From Terriglobales bacterium (GTDB taxonomy: Bacteria; Acidobacteriota; Terriglobia; Terriglobales; Acidobacteriaceae), in contig DATMPC010000058.1 of NCBI GenBank assembly GCA_035567895.1, positions 186,001-250,000 of the forward strand: a stretch of 64,000 bases of DNA, read 5' to 3'. Below the pieces are notes generated by a model. The model had not been told where the DNA came from. It ran no database searches and was given only the letters and a program-made list of their open reading frames with translations. Both the position numbers and the translations under genes were made by a program. This document shows, piece after piece, positions 26,572 through 36,092 of the stretch; position 1 is the first letter of the stretch; each line of letters opens with the position of its first letter.

Positions 26572-27310
26572 TCACGCACAACGCAACCTCCTGCACGCCT
26601 ACCTCGACGACGAGCTGGATCTCGTGCGCAGTATGGAGCTCGAAGACCATCTGGCTGAGTGTGGCGACTGCGCCAATGAGGTAGCCAGCTATCGAGCTCT
26701 TCGGGAAGGTGTACAGGCCGCTGATCTTCGCTATCAGCCTTCCTCGGAGTTTCGCTCGCGTTTGTTGAGGGAGTTGGAGCAGCAGGAACGACCACAACCG
26801 ACGGTGATTCACTGGCGGATTCCGCGCTGGAGCTGGGCAGCAGTAGCGGCTTTGCTCTTGCTCGCTTCGGCGGCATTGGTACTCGATGTAAGTCAGCGTT
26901 CCGAACGCAAAGTAGCGAGCGAAATCGTCACAGACCACGTGCGTTCACTGATGGCTAGTCACTTAACAGACGTAGCCAACTCCGACCAGCACACGGTGAA
27001 GCCCTGGTTTACAGGGAAGCTCGACTTCTCGCCGCAGGTACGAGATCTCTCAGCCGATGGCTTTGAATTGATCGGGGGGCGTCTGGAGTATCTCGATGGT
27101 CATAACGCCGCGGCCGTCGTCTATCAGCGGCGTAAACATGTAATCAATCTATTTACTTGGCCAACTTCAGCGTCGGATGAAGAGCCCCAGGCAACGGCGC
27201 AGCAGGGATTCAATCTCGTCGAATGGAAGCAGGCCGGAATGTACTACTGCGCGATCTCCGACCTGAATCGCCAGGAGCTAACGGAATTAGCCTCCCTGCT
27301 GCGAAAATAA
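26564..27310 (+). CDS. zf-HC2 anti-sigma factor, membrane-anchored
   Basis: Partner anti-sigma factor of 248 residues. The cytoplasmic zinc-binding anti-sigma domain has HLAECGDC, giving H29, C33 and C36 (HxxxCxxC). One membrane helix follows (about 89-109, WSWAAVAALLLLASAALVLD). The periplasmic part contains DLSADGFELIGGRLEYLDG and VYQRRKHVINLFTWP, typical of anti-sigma sensors in this group. Regulated release of the sigma factor is expected through this domain. Stop is two bases from that of the converging cytochrome gene. Confidence 0.92.
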   Translation: MASHAQRNLLHAYLDDELDLVRSMELEDHLAECGDCANEVASYRALREGVQAADLRYQPSSEFRSRLLRELEQQERPQPTVIHWRIPRWSWAAVAALLLLASAALVLDVSQRSERKVASEIVTDHVRSLMASHLTDVANSDQHTVKPWFTGKLDFSPQVRDLSADGFELIGGRLEYLDGHNAAAVVYQRRKHVINLFTWPTSASDEEPQATAQQGFNLVEWKQAGMYYCAISDLNRQELTELASLLRK

Positions 27311-27312
27311 CC

Positions 27313-27891
27313 TTAACGACGCACGTTTCCAGCGGCTGTGGATCCAGCAGTGGGTTGGTCCGCAGGCAGAGGCTCACTCAAAACCAAGTTAACGTTGGCC
27401 GGCAACTTGTCCGCATTCGCGAGCAGCAGGCTTACTTGCCACATTTGCGTGTCCGATAGAGATCCGTGAAACGATGGCATGCCCGTCATGCGGATTCCGT
27501 TGGAAACCTTCCAGTAGGTTTCGCCCGCTGGATCGTCTGTAACCATGTGGTGTGGATCAAGAAGTTGTGGAGGTCTAGGGTACATGCCCTTGGCGACTGA
27601 TGTTATGGATTGTCCTGTTACGCCGTGACACACCGCGCAGTTCTCGCGATAAATGTGGGCTCCAGCGGCGTAGTTTTCTTCATTTCCCTGAATGGGCGCG
27701 CTTCGGGGATACTCTTTGTCCATTCTGGCGTGCAGTCCCATTCGAGCAAACCTCTTCTCAAAAGGCATCGCGGCAGCCGCAGTAGCGACTGGTGCGAATC
27801 CGAAGCGGAAATAGGAGTAGACCGAAACGGGGACGATGATCAGGCCGACGATGAGGCCCACAAGAAAGGCAGGGAAGCGGGATGGACGCAT
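27313..27891 (-). CDS. membrane-anchored c-type cytochrome
   Basis: 192-residue monohaem protein with an N-terminal membrane helix (about 8-27, AFLVGLIVGLIIVPVSVYSY) and a haem motif CAVCH (85-89) preceded by AAGAHIYREN. PRPPQLLDP and the TGMPSFHGSLSD segment with a probable axial methionine are typical of cytochrome c in respiratory or alcohol dehydrogenase modules. It sits on the minus strand beside the sigma/anti-sigma pair. TACAAT seven bases before the ATG suggests a leaderless transcript. Confidence 0.88.
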   Translation of the reverse strand: MRPSRFPAFLVGLIVGLIIVPVSVYSYFRFGFAPVATAAAAMPFEKRFARMGLHARMDKEYPRSAPIQGNEENYAAGAHIYRENCAVCHGVTGQSITSVAKGMYPRPPQLLDPHHMVTDDPAGETYWKVSNGIRMTGMPSFHGSLSDTQMWQVSLLLANADKLPANVNLVLSEPLPADQPTAGSTAAGNVRR

Positions 27892-27898
27892 GCGCGTA

Positions 27899-27904
27899 AT
27901 TGTA
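27899..27904 (-). promoter_or_regulatory. -10 hexamer of the cytochrome gene, leaderless type
   Basis: TACAAT on the minus strand ends seven bases before the ATG at 27891. Confidence 0.55.
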
Positions 27905-27945
27905 GAGCCAGTCTGCCCTGGACTGCTTTCTAAGTTCCTCTGTGA

Positions 27946-28839
27946 TTACCTTACTGCGTTCTCGATCACAAGTTTGGACTGAGTGGTGACGGCCACCAGG
28001 CTCGTTGGCTCTGGTGGATATCGTAGCCAGCACACCAAGGCGACAATCGTGGTTGTGAGCGCCAGCAAAATACCGAACTCCGTCGTCCAGATTGCTTCCG
28101 ATCTGGAAGAGCGGGTGAGGGGATCGCAAATGGCCTGAATGAAGAGATTGTGGCTTCCGTGAGCGATAGCAGCAGGCCACACTGAGCCGGATTTCACGCG
28201 GAGCCATCCGAAGATCGCTGCACCCGAGATCACCATCCAGGTGAAGCACACGAGAGCGACCCATGCTGGTCCTCCCGAGTTGTAGTTTGAGCCTAGAATT
28301 CCCGGGTAGTGCCAGAGAGCCCAAATCAAACCGGAGATCAAAATGGCACTGACAGGCCCGCCTAATTTCAGTAGCGCCGGGAATAGAAATCCCCGCCATC
28401 CAATTTCTTCGCCCAATCCCGAAGTTGTCCCGCTTATGACTCCGTAACCCAACAACAGAAACAGATTGAGCAGCAGCGCCGGCCCTGTTGTCTGAAGCTG
28501 CAGCGAGGTTGCGCTGGCGTACGAGAAGCCGGCCAAATTGAAACTTCCGCGTACAGCAATCCAATATGGAATATAGGCCAGCAACGCATACAGAATGGGT
28601 AGGCCATACCCTAGACCGATGTAGCGCAGCTTAGGCCAGGTAAATCCAAGCGAAGAGATGCTGATGCCACCCAGGTAGCACGTGAGCAGCGCGGCCAGAG
28701 TCGGACACCACATTAGTGTGTGGACAACTCTCCCTTGTCCCATACCGAGCTCTTTCGTGTGGATTACGAGCAGGTACCAAGGCAAACTCAACAGCGCAAC
28801 GAGTGCGACGTACATGACAACATGCGATCTCTTCACCAT
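27946..28839 (-). CDS. CPBP-family intramembrane glutamic endopeptidase
   Basis: Polytopic protease of the CPBP (Abi/Rce1) family, 297 residues with about eight membrane segments. Motif 1 EEIGWRG (144-150) carries the catalytic Glu pair and Arg. IWALWH (172-177) and a later HGSHNLFIQA give the second and third motifs. Members cleave prenylated or bacteriocin-like substrates; the target is unknown here. The ATG at 28839 has a GGAG upstream. Confidence 0.88.
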   Translation of the reverse strand: MVKRSHVVMYVALVALLSLPWYLLVIHTKELGMGQGRVVHTLMWCPTLAALLTCYLGGISISSLGFTWPKLRYIGLGYGLPILYALLAYIPYWIAVRGSFNLAGFSYASATSLQLQTTGPALLLNLFLLLGYGVISGTTSGLGEEIGWRGFLFPALLKLGGPVSAILISGLIWALWHYPGILGSNYNSGGPAWVALVCFTWMVISGAAIFGWLRVKSGSVWPAAIAHGSHNLFIQAICDPLTRSSRSEAIWTTEFGILLALTTTIVALVCWLRYPPEPTSLVAVTTQSKLVIENAVR

Positions 28840-29011
28840 GGCTGGTTGTGCTCCTACGGAACGGGCGCGAAAAGTGTACTAGAGGTTCTTGCAGTGCGAG
28901 GTCAGCGCCTCAATTTTTCTCAATTTAGGTCTTCCGCGTTACACTCTGCTGCCCTGATCGAATTCGCTTGTAGAATTGCGAATCGTTTCCGGCACCTAAT
29001 CTGGTTCCAGA

Positions 29012-31150
29012 ATGTTCTCTCTTCCAACGGCTTGGAAAATCTTGCGTGAGCTCGGTCCAAACTGGGTTCTCCAACGGCTGCGGCTTGCCGCAGAGGTCCA
29101 TTTCGGGATAGTGAGGAAACGGCTCCCACTAAGCGCGTGGAAATTCGAGCCCTCCAATTTAGTAGATCCCACGTCCGGAGGGGATCGGAAGAAGACTAAG
29201 GAGGCAATCAAAGGAAGGTTTTTCTTCTCGGGTAGTACCCTTCCGGCTCCTCCAGCAGAAAGCAGCGCCTGTGAGCAGGCCGATCGAATTTTGTCCGGCG
29301 AGTGGCCGTTCTTTCTCAGTCGGTGGGTGCAGCTTGGGTTTCCTCCAGACTGGCATTTCAATACTCTGGACGGCAGACGCGTCGAAGATACTCGCCATTG
29401 GTCAGAAATTGACATTGGCGCGATTCACGACGTGAAGTTCGTGTGGGAGCCGAATCGCTTCTCTGTTACTTACCTACTGGCCAGGGCTTACGCCAGAGCT
29501 CGTGACGAGCGGTACGCAGAGGCGTTTTGGAACTTGGTTGAAGACTGGGCAAACAGGAATCCCCCGAACCGAGGAGTGAATTGGGCGAGCGGGCAAGAGG
29601 CTGCGCTTCGCGTGATGGCCTGGAGCTTCGGACTGCATGCATTCTCAAGTTCTCCGTCATCGACAGAGGAGCGCACTTCCAAGCTTCTTTGGATCATTGA
29701 AGTACACGGCAATCGCATTTCTGCATTCATACAGTACGCGCTCTCGCAGAGAAACAATCACGGAATTGGTGAAGCTGTTGGGCTCTTCACAATCGGAATT
29801 CTGTTTCCCGAATTTCGGCGAGCTGACGAATGGATGGAGCTGGGTCGAAAGCTAATCGAATCGCAGATTCTCGAGCAAGTGTATGAAGATGGCAGCTACA
29901 TTCAGCACTCTTTTAACTATCAGCGAGGATTGATTGATTATCTCGTTTGGGCATTCCGGCTGGGCGAAGTCAACGACCACCGTTTTTCCGAAGAGTGCTA
30001 CCAGATTCTGAGCAGAGCCGTGCAATTCATGTTGCGTTTCTGCGATCTGGCCACTGGCAGAATGCCAAATTATGGCGCAAACGATGGCAGTCTCGTCCTG
30101 CCTCTCAGTCCCTGTGACTACTTAGACTATCGACCCTCATTGCAAGCGGCGCACTACATGGTGCACAGGAAGTTCTGTTTTGAGACAGGAAACTGGGATG
30201 AGCAATCCCAATGGCTGTTCGGGACAGAACTAACTCAGCGGCTTGAGGGCAAGCGTAGACCGCCGAGAATCGACGTTGAGACGAAGCAACCAGAGTCCGG
30301 ATACCTAAAGCTCGTGGCGCGGGAGAGCCATGCGATGCTTCGTGCGGCGCGTTATGAGGACCGCCCCTCCCAGGCCGACCAGCTTCATCTCGATCTTTGG
30401 TGGCGCGGACAGAACATCGCATGTGATCCCGGAACATATCTGTACAACGCACCTTCGCCTTGGACGAACGGACTGGCTGGTACCGCTGTTCACAACACGA
30501 TCACAGTAGGCCGCCGCGACCAGATGACGCGCGCTGGCCGATTTCTCTGGCTCGATTGGGCTCAAGCAGACTCTCTGAAGTATGAGATTGGGGATTCATG
30601 CCGAGCAATCGAAGCGTGGCATGATGGATATGAGAAGCTGGGCGCGACGCATCGGCGATGTGTTGCCGTCATCAGCGATGAGGACTGCTGGATCGTTGTC
30701 GACGATGTTTGCGGAGACTTTCGCGGAGATATTCGGCTGCACTGGCTGTTCGAAGACTGTCGGCATGGATGGCGCTCAAGTGACCTGCGCCTGACATTGC
30801 AGACTGCTGTCGGCGATTTCCAATGTTGTGTTCACGCCACGAAGTTGAATACTCCCACTCTGGTAATTGGGGGAAGAGTGTCTTCCGATCCCGATTCAAG
30901 TATTCCCAGGTCCGATTATCAGATTCGAGGTTGGCGGTCGCTCTATTATGGTCAAAAGGATCCTGCCATTTCTCTCGCCGTAGAAACGCAGGAGCCGTTG
31001 CCCGTTCGATTTGTGACAGTGCTGGCTCCGTCAGCAGTAAGCGTGATCAAGGTAGACGAAACTGTCGTGGAGGTCGGCTCGAATGGTGAACGCTACCGCG
31101 TGTGCTTGCGTCCGGCCGGTTCAGGGCGGATTGCGGAGTCGCCGAGCTGA
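29012..31150 (+). CDS. heparinase II/III-family polysaccharide lyase-like protein
   Basis: 712-residue protein. The N-terminal half (about 60-390) is an alpha/alpha toroid with the typical sequence YEDGSYIQHSFNYQRGLIDY near 290-310, which contains the His/Tyr pair of this family. The C-terminal half (about 400-700) is a beta-sandwich beginning PESGYLKLVARESHAMLRAA and including WWRGQNIACDPGTYLYN and AVHNTITVG, as in heparinase-like proteins. There is no clear signal peptide. Relatives often lie in exopolysaccharide clusters and may edit uronic-acid polymers. It converges on the GH57 gene. Confidence 0.82.
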   Translation: MFSLPTAWKILRELGPNWVLQRLRLAAEVHFGIVRKRLPLSAWKFEPSNLVDPTSGGDRKKTKEAIKGRFFFSGSTLPAPPAESSACEQADRILSGEWPFFLSRWVQLGFPPDWHFNTLDGRRVEDTRHWSEIDIGAIHDVKFVWEPNRFSVTYLLARAYARARDERYAEAFWNLVEDWANRNPPNRGVNWASGQEAALRVMAWSFGLHAFSSSPSSTEERTSKLLWIIEVHGNRISAFIQYALSQRNNHGIGEAVGLFTIGILFPEFRRADEWMELGRKLIESQILEQVYEDGSYIQHSFNYQRGLIDYLVWAFRLGEVNDHRFSEECYQILSRAVQFMLRFCDLATGRMPNYGANDGSLVLPLSPCDYLDYRPSLQAAHYMVHRKFCFETGNWDEQSQWLFGTELTQRLEGKRRPPRIDVETKQPESGYLKLVARESHAMLRAARYEDRPSQADQLHLDLWWRGQNIACDPGTYLYNAPSPWTNGLAGTAVHNTITVGRRDQMTRAGRFLWLDWAQADSLKYEIGDSCRAIEAWHDGYEKLGATHRRCVAVISDEDCWIVVDDVCGDFRGDIRLHWLFEDCRHGWRSSDLRLTLQTAVGDFQCCVHATKLNTPTLVIGGRVSSDPDSSIPRSDYQIRGWRSLYYGQKDPAISLAVETQEPLPVRFVTVLAPSAVSVIKVDETVVEVGSNGERYRVCLRPAGSGRIAESPS

Positions 31151-31177
31151 ATGCCGCGGGTCGCTAGACTCCTTCGC

Positions 31178-33403
31178 TCACCAGACCTGATCGCCGCTCT
31201 CGAGCATCTGCTCTTCTGCAACTATCGGCAGCTCTATCCATCCCTGAGTGGGCAATGAATCTATGGGGAGCTGCTCGCTCGAGATGGTGAAGCGCAGCAG
31301 AAGAGTGTCTCCGAGTTGGGCGCCGAGTGTGGAAAGCGGGAGCTTGGCGCGCAGCACTTTTTCAAAGTTGCTTTCGACGTGCTCTTTCCCGGGGTTCGAA
31401 GGACTTCCGTTACTCTCGCCTCCATCTGTTCGAGAGATCTCGGCGCTGAGCATTTTCCTGCCAGAGAGGTGAAACTTGACTACGAACGTCCGCCTCGATT
31501 GCTCCGGCCTGGATGGTTGCACTTCGATGCGAGTCTCAACTTGATGGCCACCCTGCAATTCGTTCGCAAAATCAAGCCGGAGAAAGAAATCCCGCTCGTT
31601 GATGCCGGCGTATGCTCGCTCAAGAAGAAATTTCTTTCCGTGCATTGACGAGCCGCGGCGATCGGCGGTGAAAGAGGCCGCGCCTAACCAGTCGAAGTAT
31701 CCGATATTGGGCGAGCCGATTTGAGGAAAAATGAACGCGGTCTGCGGAATGGTCCGCGTCTTGCCGATGGTCTCGGCGGAGATTGGGTGGTGGAGATAGT
31801 CTGGTGGATTCGCCCCGAGTAGCCGATAGACATTCGACAAATGATTGCGATAGAGCTCATCAAAATCGCGATCGTTCGCAGAGTGATGCTCGGGACCGTA
31901 CCACCAATTCCAATCGCTTCCTTCTGCAATGAGCAATTCCTCATAGGCGAGTCGCCGGTTGTCAGCGGTTGCATTCTGGGAATGGTGTTCGTAGAAATCG
32001 CGCGCCTCTGCAAGATAGTCCCAGGCGAAATTGTCTTCCGGCGCCCCAATCCACACATTGAAGTTGGCGTTGATCCATGATCCAGGAACCAGCGATGTGA
32101 GTGGAGTCGCGTCGTTGGTCCGCTCGATGACTTCAGAGATCGTGAGCGGCTCGATCTGCGGATCAGATTCAATAGCGTGATACAGCCTCCGCAGAAACTC
32201 GCGGCCAGAGGCAGGGAAATGCTCCCACGCATTCTCTCCATCGAGAATGATAGGCACGATTGCGTCTCGACCAGTAGCGAGCACCGCCTGCGCCGATGCC
32301 TTGGCGCTCTTCACAAAATGGGTTGCTGCATCCTTCGGAGGCACACCCGAATAGACGAATCCAATGAGATCGGAAAGATTGTGATCGCGGAAGACGAGCG
32401 CGACGCCGTCTTCTTTTTCGCCATGACGATAGAGTTGGTAAAGACGCTGGGCCGAATCCGCCATCAGTTGGCCTGCGGAGTTGCGCTCGAAGTAACTGCG
32501 CGTTGAGCGGCCAAGAACGCCTTCGTCTGTCGCCAGCCATTTCAGTCCAAGCTGCTTTGCAAGTTTAAGCACTTCGTCGGACACGCTGCCTTCCGACGGC
32601 CACATGCCCGAAGGCCGATGGCCAAAGGTCCGCTCGTGGAACTCAATCGCACGTCGCATTTGCTCAAGTGCATCATTGGCCTGCAGAAAGCGTCGGCGGG
32701 GCAAGGGCAATCCGGGGCTACTCAGTCGACCATTGTTCGTATCGCAAACCAGTGGAAGTATGGGGTGAAAGAACGGCGTCGTTGATAGTTCAATCCCACC
32801 ACGATCTGTGGCGGCACGGTATGCGGGTATAACGCTGGCCAAAAGGCGACTTTCTACTCCGAGTAGGGCTTCGTGGTCAGCGCGATCGAAATAGCGTCCC
32901 TTCTCAATGAGCGCCGCGACTTCCGGTTCATCGAGAAAAAACTCATCAAACCATGCGAGTTGAGACAGGATCTGCAGATCAGCAAAGTCCTGTGTACCGA
33001 AATGCGGAACTGCAAGATCGGCCGACTTGTATTTGCCACGCTTTTGTAACAGCTCAAAATAGCGGGGATATCGGGCAACTTGATGCGTGTGGTTGGCTTG
33101 AAACAAGTACGTGAGCGCGAATTCCTTTTCCTGCTCGTTGAGATCTTTCGCTGGCTTCGCAATTAGATCTCTCCAGGAGTCCCTTGCGTTCCCGGTCACG
33201 TAGTCCTCGATCTGCGCGACTAGCGACGGGACCAGGTTGAAGTTCTGGTGGACGCGGGGGAATTCATCGAGCAGCTTCACCATGCCGTAGTAGTCCTTGA
33301 GTGCGTGCATCCTTACCCATGGAAGACGGTACTCACCCGTAACCAAGTCTTTGTAGAAGGGCTGGTGCATGTGCCAGAGGAAAATGAGACGAATCGCGGG
33401 CAT
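31178..33403 (-). CDS. glycoside hydrolase family 57 (alpha-amylase/4-alpha-glucanotransferase type)
   Basis: 741-residue GH57 enzyme acting on alpha-glucans, probably cytoplasmic since no signal peptide is seen. Conserved region 1 is HMHQPFY (11-17), region 2 TTPFFHPILPL (208-218), region 3 GMWPSEGSVS (266-275) with the probable nucleophile Glu271, and region 4 ILDGENAWEHF with the acid/base Asp near 410. The C-terminal third (about 530-740) is a beta-rich domain. TACACT eight bases before the ATG suggests a leaderless transcript. Role likely in glycogen or maltodextrin turnover. Confidence 0.88.
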   Translation of the reverse strand: MPAIRLIFLWHMHQPFYKDLVTGEYRLPWVRMHALKDYYGMVKLLDEFPRVHQNFNLVPSLVAQIEDYVTGNARDSWRDLIAKPAKDLNEQEKEFALTYLFQANHTHQVARYPRYFELLQKRGKYKSADLAVPHFGTQDFADLQILSQLAWFDEFFLDEPEVAALIEKGRYFDRADHEALLGVESRLLASVIPAYRAATDRGGIELSTTPFFHPILPLVCDTNNGRLSSPGLPLPRRRFLQANDALEQMRRAIEFHERTFGHRPSGMWPSEGSVSDEVLKLAKQLGLKWLATDEGVLGRSTRSYFERNSAGQLMADSAQRLYQLYRHGEKEDGVALVFRDHNLSDLIGFVYSGVPPKDAATHFVKSAKASAQAVLATGRDAIVPIILDGENAWEHFPASGREFLRRLYHAIESDPQIEPLTISEVIERTNDATPLTSLVPGSWINANFNVWIGAPEDNFAWDYLAEARDFYEHHSQNATADNRRLAYEELLIAEGSDWNWWYGPEHHSANDRDFDELYRNHLSNVYRLLGANPPDYLHHPISAETIGKTRTIPQTAFIFPQIGSPNIGYFDWLGAASFTADRRGSSMHGKKFLLERAYAGINERDFFLRLDFANELQGGHQVETRIEVQPSRPEQSRRTFVVKFHLSGRKMLSAEISRTDGGESNGSPSNPGKEHVESNFEKVLRAKLPLSTLGAQLGDTLLLRFTISSEQLPIDSLPTQGWIELPIVAEEQMLESGDQVW

Positions 33404-33411
33404 CGTTACCT

Positions 33412-33417
33412 AGTGTA
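33412..33417 (-). promoter_or_regulatory. -10 hexamer of the GH57 gene, leaderless type
   Basis: TACACT on the minus strand ends eight bases before the ATG at 33403. Confidence 0.55.
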
Positions 33418-33473
33418 ATTAAGCGTCTAGAGTCCCACCTCAGGACGTTCTGGAAAGCGATGCTAGACTTGCG

Positions 33474-33479
33474 TATAGA
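33474..33479 (+). promoter_or_regulatory. -10-like hexamer of the LptFG fusion gene
   Basis: TATAGA ends eight bases before the ATG at 33488, and no Shine-Dalgarno is seen. Confidence 0.45.
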
Positions 33480-33487
33480 TCGGCAAT

Positions 33488-35794
33488 ATGAGGATCCTGA
33501 CTCGCTACATCCTGTGGGAAGTGTTCTCCCATGGCGTAATCGGCGCCGCGCTGTTTACGTTCGTGATCTTCATGCGCGACGTTGGGCGGATCCTCGAACT
33601 CGTCGTGCGCAACAGCGCACCGATTCCCAGCGTAGCTGAAATTTTCTTTCTCACAATTCCCACGGCTCTAACCTTCACCTTGCCCATGGGAGTTCTGGTC
33701 GGCATCCTGATTGGACTATCGCGCATGGCCGCCGACAGCGAGGTCACCGCGCTCCGAGCTAGTGGCGTGGGTGCGTGGCGATTTGTTGCGATCATTGGCA
33801 TCTTTGCGGTTGGCGCTTTTGCTGTCGCGTTGTTGAACAACGTCGTGATTGCTCCCAGATCGGCGGCTGCTCTCGCAAACTTACAGAACTCATTGAAAAC
33901 TTCGCAGATTTCCTTTGAGGTTCAACCCCGCGTCTTCTATGAGGACCTCAAAGGATACGTGTTGTACGTGCAGGACGTGGAGCCCGCCTCCGGTGCTGCC
34001 GTGTGGAGGAACGTTTTCCTCGCCGACATTAGTAACCCTGCTGCCCCGAAGGTGACTTTAGCCCAGCGTGCGATAGTCGTGACCGAGGGCGACACGATGC
34101 GCATGCACCTTGAGAACGGAAGTCAACAGGAGACCGACCCCAAGAATCCCGATCAATACACGATCTCGACCTTCGATCAGACGGACATTCCCATTCCACT
34201 CCCCGCGGCAGGGCCTGCGCCATCCCGTGATCTGCTTCCCGCCGCAGAGCTCAAGTCGAGCGAGCTCTTGTATCGAGCCCGCACCGAGGTGCCGGCAAAA
34301 GCTCGCTGGTACTGGATTGAATTTCATCGACGACTCGCGCTCGCGGCGTCGTGCCTCGTGCTGATGTTGGTGGGAATTCCTTTGGGCCTGTCTTCCAAGA
34401 AGGGTGGCAAATCTACCGGATTTGTACTCACGATCCTGCTGGTCTTTTTGTATTACTTCTCGCTGAGTGCTGGCATCGCTTTCGCGAGGCAGGGGAAGGT
34501 GCCGCCCGCTTTGGGAGTGTGGAGTGCTGACATCTTGTTTGCTCTTGCCGGGCTGGTGCTTCTGAGACGAGTTCAGCAATCGAGCATCGATGTCGTCTCA
34601 TTTCGAATTGTGTGGAGCGATATCGCGAAGAGGTTTTCACGCGAGAAATCACAAGCGGAAGTCTCAATCAGCGCGTCGCCGCTGCGCAAGAGAAGTTCGC
34701 GATTTCCTCAGATTCTCGACGATTATGTGCTTCGCCAGTTTCTGGAATACCTCGGCCTCATTCTTGCCACGTTTGTTGTTCTAACTCTGGTCTTCACCTT
34801 TTTCGAGTTACTGGGCGACATCATCAGGAATCGCATCGCGCTCATCACGGTGGGCGAATACCTGTTGAACGTGATCCCGTCAATGATCTATTTGATGACG
34901 CCACTCAGCGTGCTCATCGCAGTCTTGGTGACGTTTGGACTGCTGCAAAAATCCAATGAACTGACGGCGATGAAGGCGACGGGGATCAGTTTGTATCGGC
35001 TCATTGTGCCCGTAGTGGCACTCGCAGCCACGTTGTCATTCGCTTTGTTCTTGTTCGATCAGTTTTATCTGCCGCACGCGAACAAGCGGCAAGACGCTCT
35101 GCGGAACGAGATCAAGGGCAAACCCGCGCAGACATATCTGAATCCACAACGAAAGTGGATTTTCGGCGCCCATCGCGAAATCTACTATTACGAGTTTTTC
35201 GATAGCGAACGCAACCAATTTGCAAACCTGTCCGTCTTCAGCATCGATCCACCGACTTTCGCCTTAACCGCTCGCACGTTTGCGTCACGTGTGTTCTGGA
35301 ATGAATCCATGAAGAAGTGGGTTTTCGAGCAGGGCTGGGTCCGTGCGCTCACGGCCACCCAAGTGCAGGATTACAAAACGTTCGACGTAAGAACGTTCGC
35401 GGACATTGACGAGCCGCCGAACTACTTCAAGAAAGAAGTGAAGCAGTCTTCCGAAATGAATTTCGACGAATTAAAAGCTTACATACGTGAGCTGGAGCAG
35501 GGTGGCTTCGATGTTGTGCGGTTACGAGTTCAGCTTTATAAGAAGCTTTCTTTCCCATTGATCACGTTGGTAATGTCGATCCTGGCGATCCCATTTGCCG
35601 TCTCCGCGGGACGACAAGGCGCTCTTCGTGGTGTGGCGACAGCGATTGGAATTGCCGTAGTTTACTGGATCGCAAGTGGCTTGTTTGAAGCCATGGGCAA
35701 CGTCAACCAGTTGCCCGCGGCGCTGGCAGCCTGGTCTCCTGATGTGATTTTTGGCCTTGCCGGTGGATACTTCATATTGAAGGTGCCAACGTAA
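33488..35794 (+). CDS. fused LptF-LptG lipopolysaccharide export permease
   Basis: Two YjgP/YjgQ permeases in one 768-residue chain. The first (about 1-365) starts MRILTRYILWEVFSHGVIG and has PTALTFTLPMGVLVGILIGL and TALRASGVGAWRFV. The second (about 405-768) starts LDDYVLRQFLEYLGLILATF, with PSMIYLMTPLSVLIAVLVTF and TAMKATGISLYRLI. Each half has its own membrane helices and periplasmic beta-jellyroll. In Escherichia coli these are separate LptF and LptG subunits that work with LptB to pull LPS from the inner membrane. A single-chain permease implies a fixed 1:1 heterodimer and an outer membrane with LPS. No lptB is in this window. Confidence 0.9.
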   Translation: MRILTRYILWEVFSHGVIGAALFTFVIFMRDVGRILELVVRNSAPIPSVAEIFFLTIPTALTFTLPMGVLVGILIGLSRMAADSEVTALRASGVGAWRFVAIIGIFAVGAFAVALLNNVVIAPRSAAALANLQNSLKTSQISFEVQPRVFYEDLKGYVLYVQDVEPASGAAVWRNVFLADISNPAAPKVTLAQRAIVVTEGDTMRMHLENGSQQETDPKNPDQYTISTFDQTDIPIPLPAAGPAPSRDLLPAAELKSSELLYRARTEVPAKARWYWIEFHRRLALAASCLVLMLVGIPLGLSSKKGGKSTGFVLTILLVFLYYFSLSAGIAFARQGKVPPALGVWSADILFALAGLVLLRRVQQSSIDVVSFRIVWSDIAKRFSREKSQAEVSISASPLRKRSSRFPQILDDYVLRQFLEYLGLILATFVVLTLVFTFFELLGDIIRNRIALITVGEYLLNVIPSMIYLMTPLSVLIAVLVTFGLLQKSNELTAMKATGISLYRLIVPVVALAATLSFALFLFDQFYLPHANKRQDALRNEIKGKPAQTYLNPQRKWIFGAHREIYYYEFFDSERNQFANLSVFSIDPPTFALTARTFASRVFWNESMKKWVFEQGWVRALTATQVQDYKTFDVRTFADIDEPPNYFKKEVKQSSEMNFDELKAYIRELEQGGFDVVRLRVQLYKKLSFPLITLVMSILAIPFAVSAGRQGALRGVATAIGIAVVYWIASGLFEAMGNVNQLPAALAAWSPDVIFGLAGGYFILKVPT

Positions 35795-35801
35795 ACCGGT
35801 A

Positions 35802-36020
35802 AGGGAATTAGATAGATAGCCATAAACAGGCAAAAGAACAGGCGGTTCTTCGAATTCGATCGGAAAATCATCGAATTCTGCCCGAAATTTGGAAATTTCG
35901 CTCAAAACCAGGGAACTAACAGGGATTTCTGTGGATTTCTTCGTAATCGGGAGCTACCAAAGCACTTAAGGCTGTTTCTGGCAAGATTCAAAAAATGAAC
36001 ACGGAATTGGCAGGGAACTG
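35802..36020 (+). repeat. GGGAATT-rich element, divergent copy C (tentative)
   Basis: Most of the 298-bp gap after the LptFG gene. It has AGGGAATTA, CAGGGAACTAACAGGGATTTC and GGAATTGGCAGGGAACTG blocks like copies A and B, but overall similarity is lower. No gene is seen. Confidence 0.4.
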
Positions 36021-36092
36021 TTGCCGCGACAGCCACGTTTCTGCGAGCCTGTGAAGCGAAGTGAGTGCTGAGCACGTCTAATTTTTCTGGTC

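Noticed and set aside
27758-28564. A 268-codon open frame on the minus strand
   Set aside because: It overlaps both the CPBP protease and the cytochrome in another frame; those two have clear motifs.
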